Below are positions 35,142-44,002 of a DNA stretch of 64,000 nt, piece after piece. The translations under genes and the position numbers were made by a program. Source of the stretch: Planctomycetota bacterium (lineage in GTDB: Bacteria; Planctomycetota; UBA1135; GCA-002686595); contig PKCK01000081.1 of assembly GCA_002862085.1 (NCBI GenBank), positions 1 through 64,000 on the forward strand, in the 5' to 3' direction. The notes below the pieces were generated by a model. It searched no databases, had not been told where the DNA came from, and was given only the letters and a program-made list of their open reading frames with translations. The first letter of the stretch is position 1. Every line of letters begins with the position of its first letter.

Positions 35142-37133
35142 TCAGCGTGTACGCAGGAAGCGCTGGCACTCCTCGGCCATGCGCTCGAGCGCCGCGCGTT
35201 CCGCGCGGCATCGCTCCCCCACGTCGGGCAGGGGGCGCCACTGGCGGTCGTAGCACTCGACCTCGTCGCCGAAACCGGCGAGGGCCGGAGCCGAGAGCGG
35301 CAGGTCGAAGATCCCGGCGTCGGTCCAGAGCCCGATGTCACTCCAGCCGGCCATCACTCGCTCGCGACTCGCCGGTGGGTCGAAGAGGTCCTCGCCCAGG
35401 CTGTAGCCCGGGCGCGCGGCCGGGTCCGCGCCGAGCAGCTCGAGGAGCGTGTTCGAGATGTCGAGGTGCGAGGTCGGCCGCGTCTCGTGCCGGGCATCGA
35501 CCCCCGGTGCGCGCATGATGAATGGAACCTCGACCTGCTCGGGCGAGAAGTTCGAGGTGTGGCCCCAGAAGCCGCACTCGAAGAACTCCTCGCCGTGGTC
35601 GCCGGTGACGATGACGATCGTCTCCTCGTCGACGCCCGCGGCCTCGAGCGCGCGCAGGAAGCGCGCCGCGGTGAGGTCGGCGTGGTGGACCGAGTTGCGG
35701 TAGGCGTTCTTCACCCGGAGCTGGAGGTCCCCGAGGGCGGGGCCCTCCGTGGTCCGACCGAGCTCGATGTAGTCGAGGGAGTCGATCGCCGGCGCGTAGG
35801 GCCCACCGGGGTTGTGGTAGGGCTGGTGCGGCGCATCGATCAGGACGAAGGAGAAGAACGGGCGCGCATCGCGCTCTCGACGGCGACTCGCGAGCCACCC
35901 GTCGTAGGCGTCCGCCAGCATCTCGTCCTTCTCGAAGGACACGAGATCGGGCGGGAAGGTGTCGAGGATCGCCTCGTCGGGGATCCCGGCCCAGGCCGTG
36001 TCCCTGAACTCGGGGAAGTTCATCGATGCGCTGGAGAACACGCGGATGTCGTAGTCCGCCTCCTGGAGCGCGTCCACCAGCACGGGGGTCGTGCGCTTCT
36101 CGAGGGCGGGGAACCAGTACGACCCGTGCAGGCCGTACAGCATCGTGAAGAGCCCATAGCGGGTGCCGTTGCCGCCGGAGAGGTGATCCTCGAAGACCGC
36201 CGCGTCTTCCGAGAAGCGGTGGATGTTCGGCGTCAACTCGGGCGTGAACATGTCGCGTCGCCAGGAGTCGAGCACGAGGATCAACACGTTCGGCCGTGGC
36301 CCGCCCGCCGGAAGCGTGGGCCGCGTACGCGGCCAGTCGAGTTCCACGTTGTTCGGCAGCAGATCCATCGCGGGCGGCCGCGGGTCGTCACCCTCGATGA
36401 GCTGGCCGAGGCGGACCCGCGGGACCGCGGGGATCGGCTGGATGGCCCGCAGCGCCTCACGATTCTGCGCGACGTCCGCGGCGGCGCTCACCGACTGGCT
36501 GAACAGGAGCGAGGGGAGGAAGCCGACCAGCGCGACCGTGCGCGGCTGCAGCATCCAGTGGAGTCGCTCGCCCGCGTCGAGCAGGCGCTGGGTCCTGAGC
36601 GTGGACCAGACCGCGAAGAGCAGCTGGACGAGCGTCACCGCGCCGATCACCGCCGCGGCGGTGGTCCAGACGTAGGGGCCGAGGATGATCGAGTCGCCGC
36701 TGCCCTCGGTGAGCGCGACGTTGAGGACCGCCGTGTCGAAGAAGTGATAGCGCAGCAGGCGGTAGACGATCGTGTCCGTGTAGAGCACCGCGAGGAAGAA
36801 GGCGCCGACGAAGCCGCAGGCCAGCGCGGCGAGCCACCAGCGCCTCACCCAGCGCTCGATCGCGAAGAACATCACCCCCGGCACGAGGGCCAGGACCGCC
36901 ACGGACGAGACGAGCGCCAGGGACACGTAGGCCCGGATCCAGGGGGCGCGGTCGGCGGGGGCGTCGAAGAACCACAGAGAACCCACCAGGGTCCCCGCCA
37001 GCACGTTCAGGAGCCACAGGCGGAACAGACCTTCCCGCAGCGCCCTGCGGGAGGGGCTCCAGCGGGATCCTCGCCCCCCCGATCGCACCTGCTCCGTCGT
37101 ACCCATCGTTCCCACCGACGTCGTTGGGAGCAC
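35142..37133 (-). CDS. Inner-membrane sulfatase-superfamily protein, YejM/PbgA-like
   Basis: The 663-residue protein has five N-terminal membrane helices (residues about 35-230) and a periplasmic alkaline-phosphatase-fold domain (about 275-640). The segment GGNGTRYGLFTMLYGL is the family hallmark of YejM (PbgA) proteins; LILVLDSWRRDM and VTGDHGEEFFE hold metal-site residues. E. coli YejM controls LPS synthesis through LapB and has weak hydrolase activity. Whether this homologue does so cannot be told. The first ATG at 37133 or the in-frame ATG at 37106 may be used. It heads the operon with the membrane protein and the AddB/AddA-like genes. Confidence 0.84.
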   Translation of the reverse strand: MLPTTSVGTMGTTEQVRSGGRGSRWSPSRRALREGLFRLWLLNVLAGTLVGSLWFFDAPADRAPWIRAYVSLALVSSVAVLALVPGVMFFAIERWVRRWWLAALACGFVGAFFLAVLYTDTIVYRLLRYHFFDTAVLNVALTEGSGDSIILGPYVWTTAAAVIGAVTLVQLLFAVWSTLRTQRLLDAGERLHWMLQPRTVALVGFLPSLLFSQSVSAAADVAQNREALRAIQPIPAVPRVRLGQLIEGDDPRPPAMDLLPNNVELDWPRTRPTLPAGGPRPNVLILVLDSWRRDMFTPELTPNIHRFSEDAAVFEDHLSGGNGTRYGLFTMLYGLHGSYWFPALEKRTTPVLVDALQEADYDIRVFSSASMNFPEFRDTAWAGIPDEAILDTFPPDLVSFEKDEMLADAYDGWLASRRRERDARPFFSFVLIDAPHQPYHNPGGPYAPAIDSLDYIELGRTTEGPALGDLQLRVKNAYRNSVHHADLTAARFLRALEAAGVDEETIVIVTGDHGEEFFECGFWGHTSNFSPEQVEVPFIMRAPGVDARHETRPTSHLDISNTLLELLGADPAARPGYSLGEDLFDPPASRERVMAGWSDIGLWTDAGIFDLPLSAPALAGFGDEVECYDRQWRPLPDVGERCRAERAALERMAEECQRFLRTR

Positions 37134-37392
37134 CGCCCTCGACCTTGCCGGATTGACGCAAGATTGTGCCGGATCGAAGGCGAACCTGACGAACGCTCGA
37201 TCCGGAGAAGCCGGAGGGGGGGCGCCAGGGGGATTTCAGGGCCTGACGGATCTCGAATGTGGAGGCCCTCCTGACGCCGATTTCCCTGTCGCACCCTCTG
37301 GCGACCCGGATGGGGCCGCAGCTATGCTCCTCGCCCTCCCAACCGGGAGACAGCACCCGTCCGGCGCCCACGCGTCGGGCGCGGAACCGCGC

Positions 37393-37485
37393 GGAGAGAT
37401 GGCAGAGTGGCCGAATGCGCGGCATTGCTAATGCCGTGGGCCCACTATTCGGGTCCCGAGGGTTCGAATCCCTCTCTCTCCGCCA
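37393..37485 (+). tRNA. tRNA-Ser(GCU)
   Basis: Class II tRNA with acceptor GGAGAGA (37393-37399) pairing TCTCTCC (37475-37481), anticodon loop TTGCTAA with anticodon GCT, a long variable arm and T stem GAGGG/CCCTC around TTCGAAT. CCA is encoded at 37483-37485. The 3' part is very like the tRNA-Ser at 27.1 kb. Confidence 0.96.
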
Positions 37486-37650
37486 CCCCCGCCCCCTCGG
37501 CCGAGTCCGGTCCTGGCATCGGCGTGCCGGCAGCGCATCGGACGCGCGCTGCCCCCGCTGGCGTGGCTGGAACGCGCCCGCCGGATCCGAGCGATCTCAC
37601 GCGCCCGTGGCCGCTGGTATCCGCTGCGGGTGTCGCGCACACTCGGGCCG

Positions 37651-38145
37651 ATGGATGAGAGCGCAGATCCTGTGGACCGGGGGCGACGCGTCCTCGGCGC
37701 GCTCGCGCTGATGGCCTCGGCGCTCGGAGCGTCCTCGTGCATGGGCGATCGCATCCTGCGCATCGAGTCCGACCCGCCCGGAGCCACCGTGCGGCTCGAC
37801 GATCGGGTCATCGGCGTGACCCCGCTCGACGTCGAGTTCCTGCACTACGGCCAGCGGCGGCTCGCCCTCTACCGAACAGGGTACCGCACCTACTCGGAAC
37901 CCCTCGCGCTGGACGCACCTTGGTTCGCCCGCTGGCCGATGGACATGCTCACCGAGGTGATCCTGCCCCTCGGGCTGGACGACGTCCGCACGATGCGGAT
38001 CGACCTCGTCGAGGACACGGGGTCCGAGGCCGCCGTCGCGATCCAGGAGTTCCACGACCACGCCGAGCGCGCCCGCGATGGCGAATCCCTCAAGGGCGTC
38101 CCCATCGCTGGCGAGGACGAACCCCACGAGCCCCCGGAGCATTGA
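37651..38145 (+). CDS. PEGA-domain lipoprotein
   Basis: A 164-residue protein with an N-terminal hydrophobic helix ending GASSC, a plausible lipobox with Cys30. Residues about 33-75 form a PEGA domain (RIESDPPGATVRLDDRVIGV, then TPLDVEFLHYGQ). PEGA domains are carbohydrate- or surface-associated beta domains common in planctomycetes. The tail is acidic. GTG at 37630 is an alternative in-frame start. Its stop overlaps the TTG start of murD, so the two are coupled. Confidence 0.8.
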   Translation: MDESADPVDRGRRVLGALALMASALGASSCMGDRILRIESDPPGATVRLDDRVIGVTPLDVEFLHYGQRRLALYRTGYRTYSEPLALDAPWFARWPMDMLTEVILPLGLDDVRTMRIDLVEDTGSEAAVAIQEFHDHAERARDGESLKGVPIAGEDEPHEPPEH

Positions 38146-39611
38146 CCTCGTCCGAAGAGCTCGCGGGGAAACGGGTCGTCGTGCTGGGGCTCGGACTGTT
38201 CGGCGGCGGCGCCGGGGCGACTCGCTGGGTCCTCGCCCGCGGAGCCGACGTGACGGTCACCGACCTGCGCGGCGGGGAGGTCCTCGGAGAGCAGGCCGCG
38301 GCCCTCGCGGCGTGGGCCGAGGCGAGAGGCGCGGGGGGGAGGCTGCGCTTCGTCCTCGGTCGGCACGAGCGATCCGACGTGGAGGCCGCTGACCTGCTCG
38401 TCGTCAACCCAGGGATCCCGCCGCGGGCCGAGATGCTCGAGGTGGCGCGAGCGGCCGCGATCCCACGGACCACGGCGATCTCGCTCCTCCTGGACGCGCT
38501 TCCCTGCGCAGCAGCCGGCGTGACGGGCACCAACGGCAAGTCCTCGACGGTGACCTTCCTCGACCAGGCCCTGCGCGCCTCCGGGCGGCGCACCCACCTC
38601 GGCGGGAACATCGGCGGCTCACTCCTCGACGGGGCGGAGTCGATGGACGCCGGCGACGACGTGGTCCTGGAGCTCTCCTCGTTCCAGCTCGAGCACATGG
38701 CGGCCGGGACACGAGCGGCCTTGCGCGTGGCGGCCATCACGAACATCGAGCGCGATCACCTCGCCTGGCACGGCTCGGTCGACGCCTACCGCATCGCCAA
38801 GATGCGAATCCTGGATCTGCTCGAGACCGGAGGGACCGCGATCGTGCCGGCGGGTCCCCTCGCCACGGCCGCGCGCGAGCTGCGGCCCGACGTGACGATC
38901 GTCGATCACGGTCGTGGCGGCGCGCTCGAGGTCGAGGACGACGGGCGCGTCTGGCTGAACGGAGAGCAACTCGGCGATCTTCGACACCTCACCGCGCTCG
39001 GTGCTTTCCAGCGCGAGAACGCCGCCGTCGCCCTCGCGGCGGCGAGGCGACTCGGGGTGACGGCAGAGGAGGCCGCGTCGTCCGTCGCCCGCTTCCGGGG
39101 CCTGCCCCATCGCCTCGAGCCCCTGGGGGTGCGCGACATCGGGCGCGGGCGCATGGATCTCGTCGACAACGGCGTCTCGACGACTCCCGAGTCGACCGTC
39201 GCGGCCCTGGAGGCGCTCTCGGGCCGCGCTGCCGCGACGGACCAGCGATTCTTGCTCTGCGGCGGAGCACCGAAGCAGGGTCTCGGCTTCGAAGGCCTCG
39301 CGGCGGCTGCTGCGGCCTCGAAGTGGGCCCTGGTCCCTTTCGGCGAAGCCGCCGAAGCGCTGTCCCGGGCCGGGCGGGACGCAGGCGCAGAGGTGGTCCC
39401 CGTGGACCCCTGCCCCCCCCATCACGAGGCCGTGGCGGACGCTCTGCGGGGGTCTCTCGGCTCCGCGGCGGGGGCACCCCGGCCGGCCCTCGTGCTCCTC
39501 TCTCCCGCCTGCGCGAGCTTCGACGGGTACCCCAACTTCCAGGCGCGAGCCCGGGCCTTCCGCGAGGCTCTGGGGGAGAACGACGCCGAAGGCTCTCTTT
39601 CACAGGATTGA
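38142..39611 (+). CDS. murD: UDP-N-acetylmuramoyl-L-alanine-D-glutamate ligase
   Basis: MurD adds D-glutamate to UDP-MurNAc-L-Ala in peptidoglycan synthesis, with ATP, in the cytoplasm. The N-terminal Rossmann motif VVVLGLGLFGGG is followed by the ATP site GVTGTNGKSST (residues 126-136), the ERDHLAWHGS segment and QRENAAVALAAAR, and then the C-terminal domain with FLLCGGAPKQ. The 489-residue length is slightly longer than usual. The TTG start at 38142 overlaps the preceding stop as TTGA. No other mur genes are adjacent, unlike the dcw cluster of most bacteria. Its presence indicates a peptidoglycan wall. Confidence 0.92.
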   Translation: MTSSEELAGKRVVVLGLGLFGGGAGATRWVLARGADVTVTDLRGGEVLGEQAAALAAWAEARGAGGRLRFVLGRHERSDVEAADLLVVNPGIPPRAEMLEVARAAAIPRTTAISLLLDALPCAAAGVTGTNGKSSTVTFLDQALRASGRRTHLGGNIGGSLLDGAESMDAGDDVVLELSSFQLEHMAAGTRAALRVAAITNIERDHLAWHGSVDAYRIAKMRILDLLETGGTAIVPAGPLATAARELRPDVTIVDHGRGGALEVEDDGRVWLNGEQLGDLRHLTALGAFQRENAAVALAAARRLGVTAEEAASSVARFRGLPHRLEPLGVRDIGRGRMDLVDNGVSTTPESTVAALEALSGRAAATDQRFLLCGGAPKQGLGFEGLAAAAAASKWALVPFGEAAEALSRAGRDAGAEVVPVDPCPPHHEAVADALRGSLGSAAGAPRPALVLLSPACASFDGYPNFQARARAFREALGENDAEGSLSQD

Positions 39612-39667
39612 CCGAGGTCCGACCTGCGCCTAAGACAGGGACGCGGCGACGCGCCCTTCCCTCTCCA

Positions 39668-40237
39668 ATGATCTGTCAGCACTGCAAAAAAGCTCCTGCG
39701 ACCGTCCGCGTGGACGACGTGAAGGCCTTCGAGCACCACGGCGCGGAGGGGAACGAGGTCGAACAGCACCTCCTCTGCGAAGCCTGCGCCCAGTCGCTCC
39801 AGCTACCGACCCTGGGGGTGCCCCAGCACGCCAAGGACGAGGTCTGGAAGCTCCTCCAGAAATCCGCGGCCAGCGCGCGGGAGCGGAAGAGCACCAAGCC
39901 GGTCCCCACCTGCGGCGGGTGCGGAATGACGCTGGAGCAGCTCAGGCGCAAGGGCCGCATCGGCTGTGAGGAGTGCTACAGCTCCTTCTCGCAGTACCTC
40001 GAGGGCCTGCTCGAGCGCATGCACGGCTCCAGCGAACACCGCGGGCGCACCCCCGGCGTCGACCCGGCCGAGGCCCGGCGAAAACGCGAGATCGAGGAGG
40101 CCCGAGTGGCCCTCGAGGAGGCCGTGGCCGCCGAGGAGTTCGAGCGAGCGGCCGAGCTTCGAGACCGCCTTTCGGACCTCTTCGACGACGGCGGCGAGCC
40201 TCGCACGCCGGAGGATGGAGGCGCGCAGCTCGCCTGA
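39668..40237 (+). CDS. McsA-like zinc/UVR-domain protein
   Basis: The 189-residue protein has four CxxC zinc knuckles (CQHC, CEAC, CGGC, CEEC) and a C-terminal UVR helix pair (residues about 140-172, LEEAVAAEEFERAAELRDRL) as in McsA. In Firmicutes McsA activates the arginine kinase McsB and links it to ClpC. Here clpC follows after 302 bases, but no mcsB lies between or nearby. It may instead act as a direct ClpC adaptor. The ATG at 39668 is preceded by 56 bases after murD. Confidence 0.87.
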   Translation: MICQHCKKAPATVRVDDVKAFEHHGAEGNEVEQHLLCEACAQSLQLPTLGVPQHAKDEVWKLLQKSAASARERKSTKPVPTCGGCGMTLEQLRRKGRIGCEECYSSFSQYLEGLLERMHGSSEHRGRTPGVDPAEARRKREIEEARVALEEAVAAEEFERAAELRDRLSDLFDDGGEPRTPEDGGAQLA

Positions 40238-40539
40238 TCGGTCGCCCGCACCGCATATGGCCCTTTTGCGATTTCCTTCGCAAATGTCGCAGGGGCCACC
40301 GGCCCTCCCCCCGCTGAGGGACCCAGGGAGGCCTCCCGCTCACGTCCTATTGCTCCCCGGTCAACTCATCGCCCTTGAAGGCCGATGAGTAGGATCCGAA
40401 GAGCAGGTGCGCTCTTCACCGACCGTCCCGGACCCTTTTCAACCGCACGCACTCCTTCGGGAGCGCCGCTTCGCCTCTGGCAGGCGCCCCCGACTCCCGG
40501 CCCCGCTCTTTCGCGGGACCCATACGGAACCGATTCCAC
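40238..40539 (+). other. mcsA-clpC intergenic leader
   Basis: A 302-base gap which probably carries the clpC promoter. It holds the inverted repeat described separately. I see no CIRCE element (TTAGCACTC-N9-GAGTGCTAA) and no CtsR heptad repeats. It is locally AT-richer around 40255-40290, the expected sign of a promoter. Confidence 0.45.
40265..40284. promoter_or_regulatory. Inverted repeat upstream of clpC
   Basis: TTTGCGA (40265-40271) and TCGCAAA (40278-40284) are a perfect 7-base inverted repeat with a six-base spacer, in the only AT-rich stretch of this leader. It is a candidate operator of a dimeric regulator acting on clpC. Confidence 0.4.
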
Positions 40540-43080
40540 ATGTTCGATCGCTTCACGGATCGCGCCAAGAAGGTGATGAACCTCGCCCGCCAGGAGGCGC
40601 AGAGGTTCAACCACGAATACCTCGGGACCGAGCACATCCTGCTCGGGCTCGTTCAGGAGGGCAGTGGCGTCGCCGCCAACGTCCTCAAGAACATGGGGAT
40701 CGACCTGAACAAGATCCGCATGGAGGTGGAGAAGATCGTGAAGACCGGTCCCTCCATGGTGACCATGGGGCAGCTGCCCTTCACCCCGCGCGCGAAGAAG
40801 GTCCTCGAGCTCTCCATGGAGGAGGCCGGGAATCTCGGGCACAACTACATCGGGACCGAGCACCTCCTGCTGGGCCTGATCAAGGAGAACGAGGGCATCG
40901 CCGCCCAGGTGCTCCTGAACCTCGGCGTCAAGCTCGAGGACGTGCGCGAGGAGGTCCTCGACTTCCTCGGCGCGGACACGAGCGACGAGGAGGACGAGGA
41001 AGTCGGCGGCGGCGAGGAAGGCTCTGCCGGTCAGGCCTCCAACTCGAAGTCCAAGACCCCGGCCCTCGACAGCTTCGGCCGCGACCTGACCGAGCTCGCC
41101 TCCGAGGGCAAGCTCGACGTCGTCATCGGCCGCGAGCACGAGATCGAGCGCGTGGTCCAGATCCTCTCGCGCCGCACCAAGAACAACCCCGTGCTCCTCG
41201 GCGAGCCGGGCGTCGGCAAGACGGCCATCGTCGAGGGCCTCGCCCAGCAGATCATCGACGGCACCGTTCCCGAGATCCTGCGCGGCAAGCGCATCGTCGT
41301 CCTCGACCTCGCTCTGATGGTCGCGGGTACGAAGTACCGCGGCCAGTTCGAGGAGCGCATCAAGGCGGTCATGACGGAAGTGCGTCGCGTGAAGGACGTC
41401 GTGCTGTTCATCGACGAGCTCCACACGCTGGTCGGCGCGGGGGGCGCGGAGGGTGCGATCGACGCGTCGAACGTGCTGAAGCCGGCGCTCTCCCGCGGCG
41501 AGATCCAGTGCATCGGCGCCACGACCCTCGACGAGTACCGCAAGCACATCGAGAAGGACGGCGCGCTGGAGCGTCGCTTCCAGTCGGTGAACGTCGACCC
41601 GCCGAGCCCCGAGCAAGCCGTCGCGATCCTCAAGGGCCTCCGCGACCGCTACGAGGCGCACCACCGCGTCAACTACACGGACACGGCGCTGGAGACCGCG
41701 GTCGAGCTGTCGACTCGCTACATCAACAACCGCTTCCTCCCGGACAAGGCCATCGACGTGATGGACGAGGCCGGCGCCCGCGTCCGCATCAAGTCCATGG
41801 TGCCCCCGCCGGACCTCCGCGAGATCACCGTCGAGATCGAGAAGCTCGACCTCGAGAAGGACGAGGCCGTGGCCTCCCAGGACTTCGAGCGTGCGGCCCA
41901 GCTGCGCGACCAGGCCTACCAGCTCAAGAAGAGGAAGGAGCAGGTCCAGGACGACTGGCGCTCCGAGCAGGAGGAGAAGGAGTCCATCGGCGAGGTGGAC
42001 GTCGACGTCATCCAGGAGACGGTCTCCAAGATGACCGGCATCCCGCTCACGCGTCTCGAGAAGGCGGAGGCCGAGCGCCTCCTCCAGATGGAGAACGAGC
42101 TCGGCAGCGTGGTCATCAACCAGAACGACGCGATCAAGGCGATCGCCCGCTCGGTGCGCCGTAGCCGCTCCGGCCTGAAGGACCCGCGCCGGCCCATGGG
42201 GACGTTCCTGTTCCTCGGCCCCTCCGGCGTCGGCAAGACCTACCTCTGCAAGCAGCTCGCGAAGTTCATGTTCGGCGACGAGGACGCCGTCATCACCATG
42301 GACATGAGCGAGTACATGGAGAAGCACAACGCCTCACGACTCGTCGGCGCGCCTCCGGGCTACGTCGGCTACGAGGAGGGCGGCCAGCTCACCGAGAAGG
42401 TGCGCCGCCGGCCCTACAGCGTCGTGCTCCTCGACGAGATCGAGAAGGCACACCCCGACGTCTTCAACATGCTCCTCCAGATCATGGAGGAGGGCCGCCT
42501 GACCGACTCCTTCGGTCGCCACGTCGACTTCAAGAACGTCATCCTGATCATGACGAGCAACCTGGGCAGCCACACCATGAAGGCGGGCGCGCAGCTCGGC
42601 TTCGGCCGCTTCGACCAGGCCTCGTCGGATCTCGGTGATCGCAAGAAGCGCATGCGCGCCGACGTCATGGTCGAGGTCGAGCGCCACTTCCGTCCCGAGT
42701 TCCTCAACCGGGTCGACGAGTGCGTCGTCTTCAACCCGCTGACGAACGACGATCTCAAGCGCATCGTCCACCTCCAGCTGGACGAGGTCCGCGCGCGCCT
42801 GGCCGAGCACGAGATCATCGTCGAGCTCACGCACGCCGCGACGGACTTCCTGATCACCAAGGGCTTCCACGAGGACTACGGCGCGCGCCCGCTCCGTCGA
42901 GCGATCGAGCGTCACATCGAGGACCCGCTCGCCGAGGAGCTGCTCCGCGGGAAGTTCGAGGACAAGGCCAAGGTCTGGATCGACCGCAGCGAGCATCCCG
43001 AGGGCGACGAGGACGCCACGCTCGTCTTCCTCGACGAGGCCCCCATCGTCCGAGAGGCGATGAAGGCAGCCAACGACTGA
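40540..43080 (+). CDS. clpC: ATP-dependent Clp protease ATP-binding subunit ClpC
   Basis: A class I Clp/Hsp100 unfoldase of 846 residues. A double Clp-N repeat covers residues 1-145. D1 has Walker A GEPGVGKT at 221-228. The UVR middle domain is near residues 430-465. D2 has GPSGVGKT at 560-567, and the D2-small domain ends in [10 protein letters not shown]. It unfolds substrates for ClpP. The usual adaptor gene mcsA lies upstream. A strong terminator follows. The ATG at 40540 gives the family-typical [13 protein letters not shown] start. Confidence 0.97.
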   Translation: MFDRFTDRAKKVMNLARQEAQRFNHEYLGTEHILLGLVQEGSGVAANVLKNMGIDLNKIRMEVEKIVKTGPSMVTMGQLPFTPRAKKVLELSMEEAGNLGHNYIGTEHLLLGLIKENEGIAAQVLLNLGVKLEDVREEVLDFLGADTSDEEDEEVGGGEEGSAGQASNSKSKTPALDSFGRDLTELASEGKLDVVIGREHEIERVVQILSRRTKNNPVLLGEPGVGKTAIVEGLAQQIIDGTVPEILRGKRIVVLDLALMVAGTKYRGQFEERIKAVMTEVRRVKDVVLFIDELHTLVGAGGAEGAIDASNVLKPALSRGEIQCIGATTLDEYRKHIEKDGALERRFQSVNVDPPSPEQAVAILKGLRDRYEAHHRVNYTDTALETAVELSTRYINNRFLPDKAIDVMDEAGARVRIKSMVPPPDLREITVEIEKLDLEKDEAVASQDFERAAQLRDQAYQLKKRKEQVQDDWRSEQEEKESIGEVDVDVIQETVSKMTGIPLTRLEKAEAERLLQMENELGSVVINQNDAIKAIARSVRRSRSGLKDPRRPMGTFLFLGPSGVGKTYLCKQLAKFMFGDEDAVITMDMSEYMEKHNASRLVGAPPGYVGYEEGGQLTEKVRRRPYSVVLLDEIEKAHPDVFNMLLQIMEEGRLTDSFGRHVDFKNVILIMTSNLGSHTMKAGAQLGFGRFDQASSDLGDRKKRMRADVMVEVERHFRPEFLNRVDECVVFNPLTNDDLKRIVHLQLDEVRARLAEHEIIVELTHAATDFLITKGFHEDYGARPLRRAIERHIEDPLAEELLRGKFEDKAKVWIDRSEHPEGDEDATLVFLDEAPIVREAMKAAND

Positions 43081-43103
43081 GTCTCCGCCTGGAGGCACCG
43101 CTC

Positions 43104-43148
43104 GCGCGCCCGCGCCGCTCACCGAAGCGGCGCGGGCGCGCTGTTTTA
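43104..43148 (+). terminator. Strong rho-independent terminator after clpC
   Basis: A perfect 16-base-pair stem (arms 43104-43119 and 43126-43141) with a six-base loop, followed by TGTTTTA. It starts 24 bases after the clpC stop. Confidence 0.88.
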
Positions 43149-43407
43149 CGGCCGAATCCGCCACGCAGGTGGCCCTCCGAGCAGGACTCCGGAGGGCACG
43201 TCCTCGCATCAGGATGCTCCCCGGAGGCCCGCTGCTCGGGAACTCCTGTCGCTGCTCCGGCGCTCTCGGGCGGCTCGAAGTCGAGGGAAGTTGGGATTCC
43301 TCACCCAGCATCGAGAGCGGCATGCCCTAACCTCGTGGCGCGAGAGCGTCCCTCGGCCGCCCCCTGTGGCCCGTCCTCTCGAACTTCGAACCCCTGTATC
43401 CGACTCC
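43149..43407 (+). other. Long leader before the RRM gene
   Basis: Together with the terminator this fills 327 gene-free bases between clpC and the RRM gene. A second hairpin (GCCCTCCG/CGGAGGGC, 43172-43197, ten-base loop) follows the terminator. The rest is featureless apart from the expected promoter, which I cannot place. Confidence 0.4.
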
Positions 43408-43671
43408 ATGGGCAAGCGCCTCTTCGTGGGAAACCTCTCCTACGACACCGATCAACAGACCATCCGCGACGCGTTCAGCGCCGGCGGCCGCACCGTGACC
43501 GACGTCCACGTGATGATCGACCGTGACACCGGTCGTCCGCGCGGCTTCGGCTTCGTCGAACTCTCCACCGACGAGGAGGCCCAGGCCGCCATCGAGGACC
43601 TCGACGGCACCGACCTGGACGGCCGCACCATCAACGTCAACGAGGCCAAGGAGCGCAAGCCCCGCCGTTGA
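43408..43671 (+). CDS. Small RRM RNA-binding protein
   Basis: The 87-residue protein is a single RNA recognition motif: RNP2 is LFVGNL (5-10) and RNP1 is RGFGFVEL (45-52), with a basic tail (ERKPRR). Such small glycine-poor RRM proteins occur in cyanobacteria and planctomycetes and bind single-stranded RNA; cold or salt induction is known for cyanobacterial Rbp proteins. The ATG at 43408 is chosen because it immediately precedes the RRM. A hairpin follows the stop. Confidence 0.93.
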   Translation: MGKRLFVGNLSYDTDQQTIRDAFSAGGRTVTDVHVMIDRDTGRPRGFGFVELSTDEEAQAAIEDLDGTDLDGRTINVNEAKERKPRR

Positions 43672-43684
43672 CCATCGGTCCAGG

Positions 43685-43714
43685 GGAGCAGCGCGCCTCG
43701 AGACGCGCTGCTCC
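43685..43714 (+). terminator. Hairpin after the RRM gene
   Basis: A perfect 11-base stem GGAGCAGCGCG/CGCGCTGCTCC around an eight-base loop, beginning 14 bases after the stop. No T-run follows, so it may be a terminator or a protective 3' structure. Confidence 0.5.
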
Positions 43715-44002
43715 AGGACCAGCTCGCACGGACCCCGGCGACGGCGCGTCCGCGAGTTCGGGCTCGATCGAGCCCGACATCGACAGCGGTGATCGCCGCT
43801 GCGGCCTCGAGCACGAGGCCACCCCCAGCGTTCCTCGATCGTCCGGACGTGGTGGCTCCCCATGGGGTCGCTTCACGTGGACCGATGGCGCCGGCTGTGC
43901 GCCCCCACTCCGGAGCGGCTCCTGTGGAGCTCCGCTCTCTCGCGGGGGGCGACGAGTTCGTGGAGGAACTCCCGAGAGCCTCCACGGTCCATGGGTCGGC
44001 GC
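43715..44002. other. Gene-free region
   Basis: The space between the RRM gene and the convergent CFI-box gene. Short frames exist on both strands but none has recognisable motifs or a plausible codon pattern. Nothing else is seen. Confidence 0.4.

Noticed and set aside
35142-37133. Polysaccharide sulfatase linked to algal sugar use
   Set aside because: The five membrane helices and the GGNGTRYGLF signature indicate a YejM-like inner-membrane protein, not a secreted carbohydrate sulfatase.
37153-37431. A 92-codon frame running into tRNA-Ser(GCU)
   Set aside because: It overlaps the tRNA and has no recognisable sequence features.
27037-37485. Integrated mobile element between two tRNA-Ser genes
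   Set aside because: No integrase, transposase, attachment repeat beyond the shared tRNA arm, or base-composition change is seen, and the content (addAB-like genes) is core-like.
40238-40539. CIRCE or CtsR site before clpC
   Set aside because: Neither TTAGCACTC-N9-GAGTGCTAA nor the tandem AGTCAAA heptads occur; only an unrelated inverted repeat is present.
43715-44002. Possible small gene between the RRM and CFI-box genes
   Set aside because: Frames on both strands are short, lack motifs and have arginine/serine-rich shadow-like composition.
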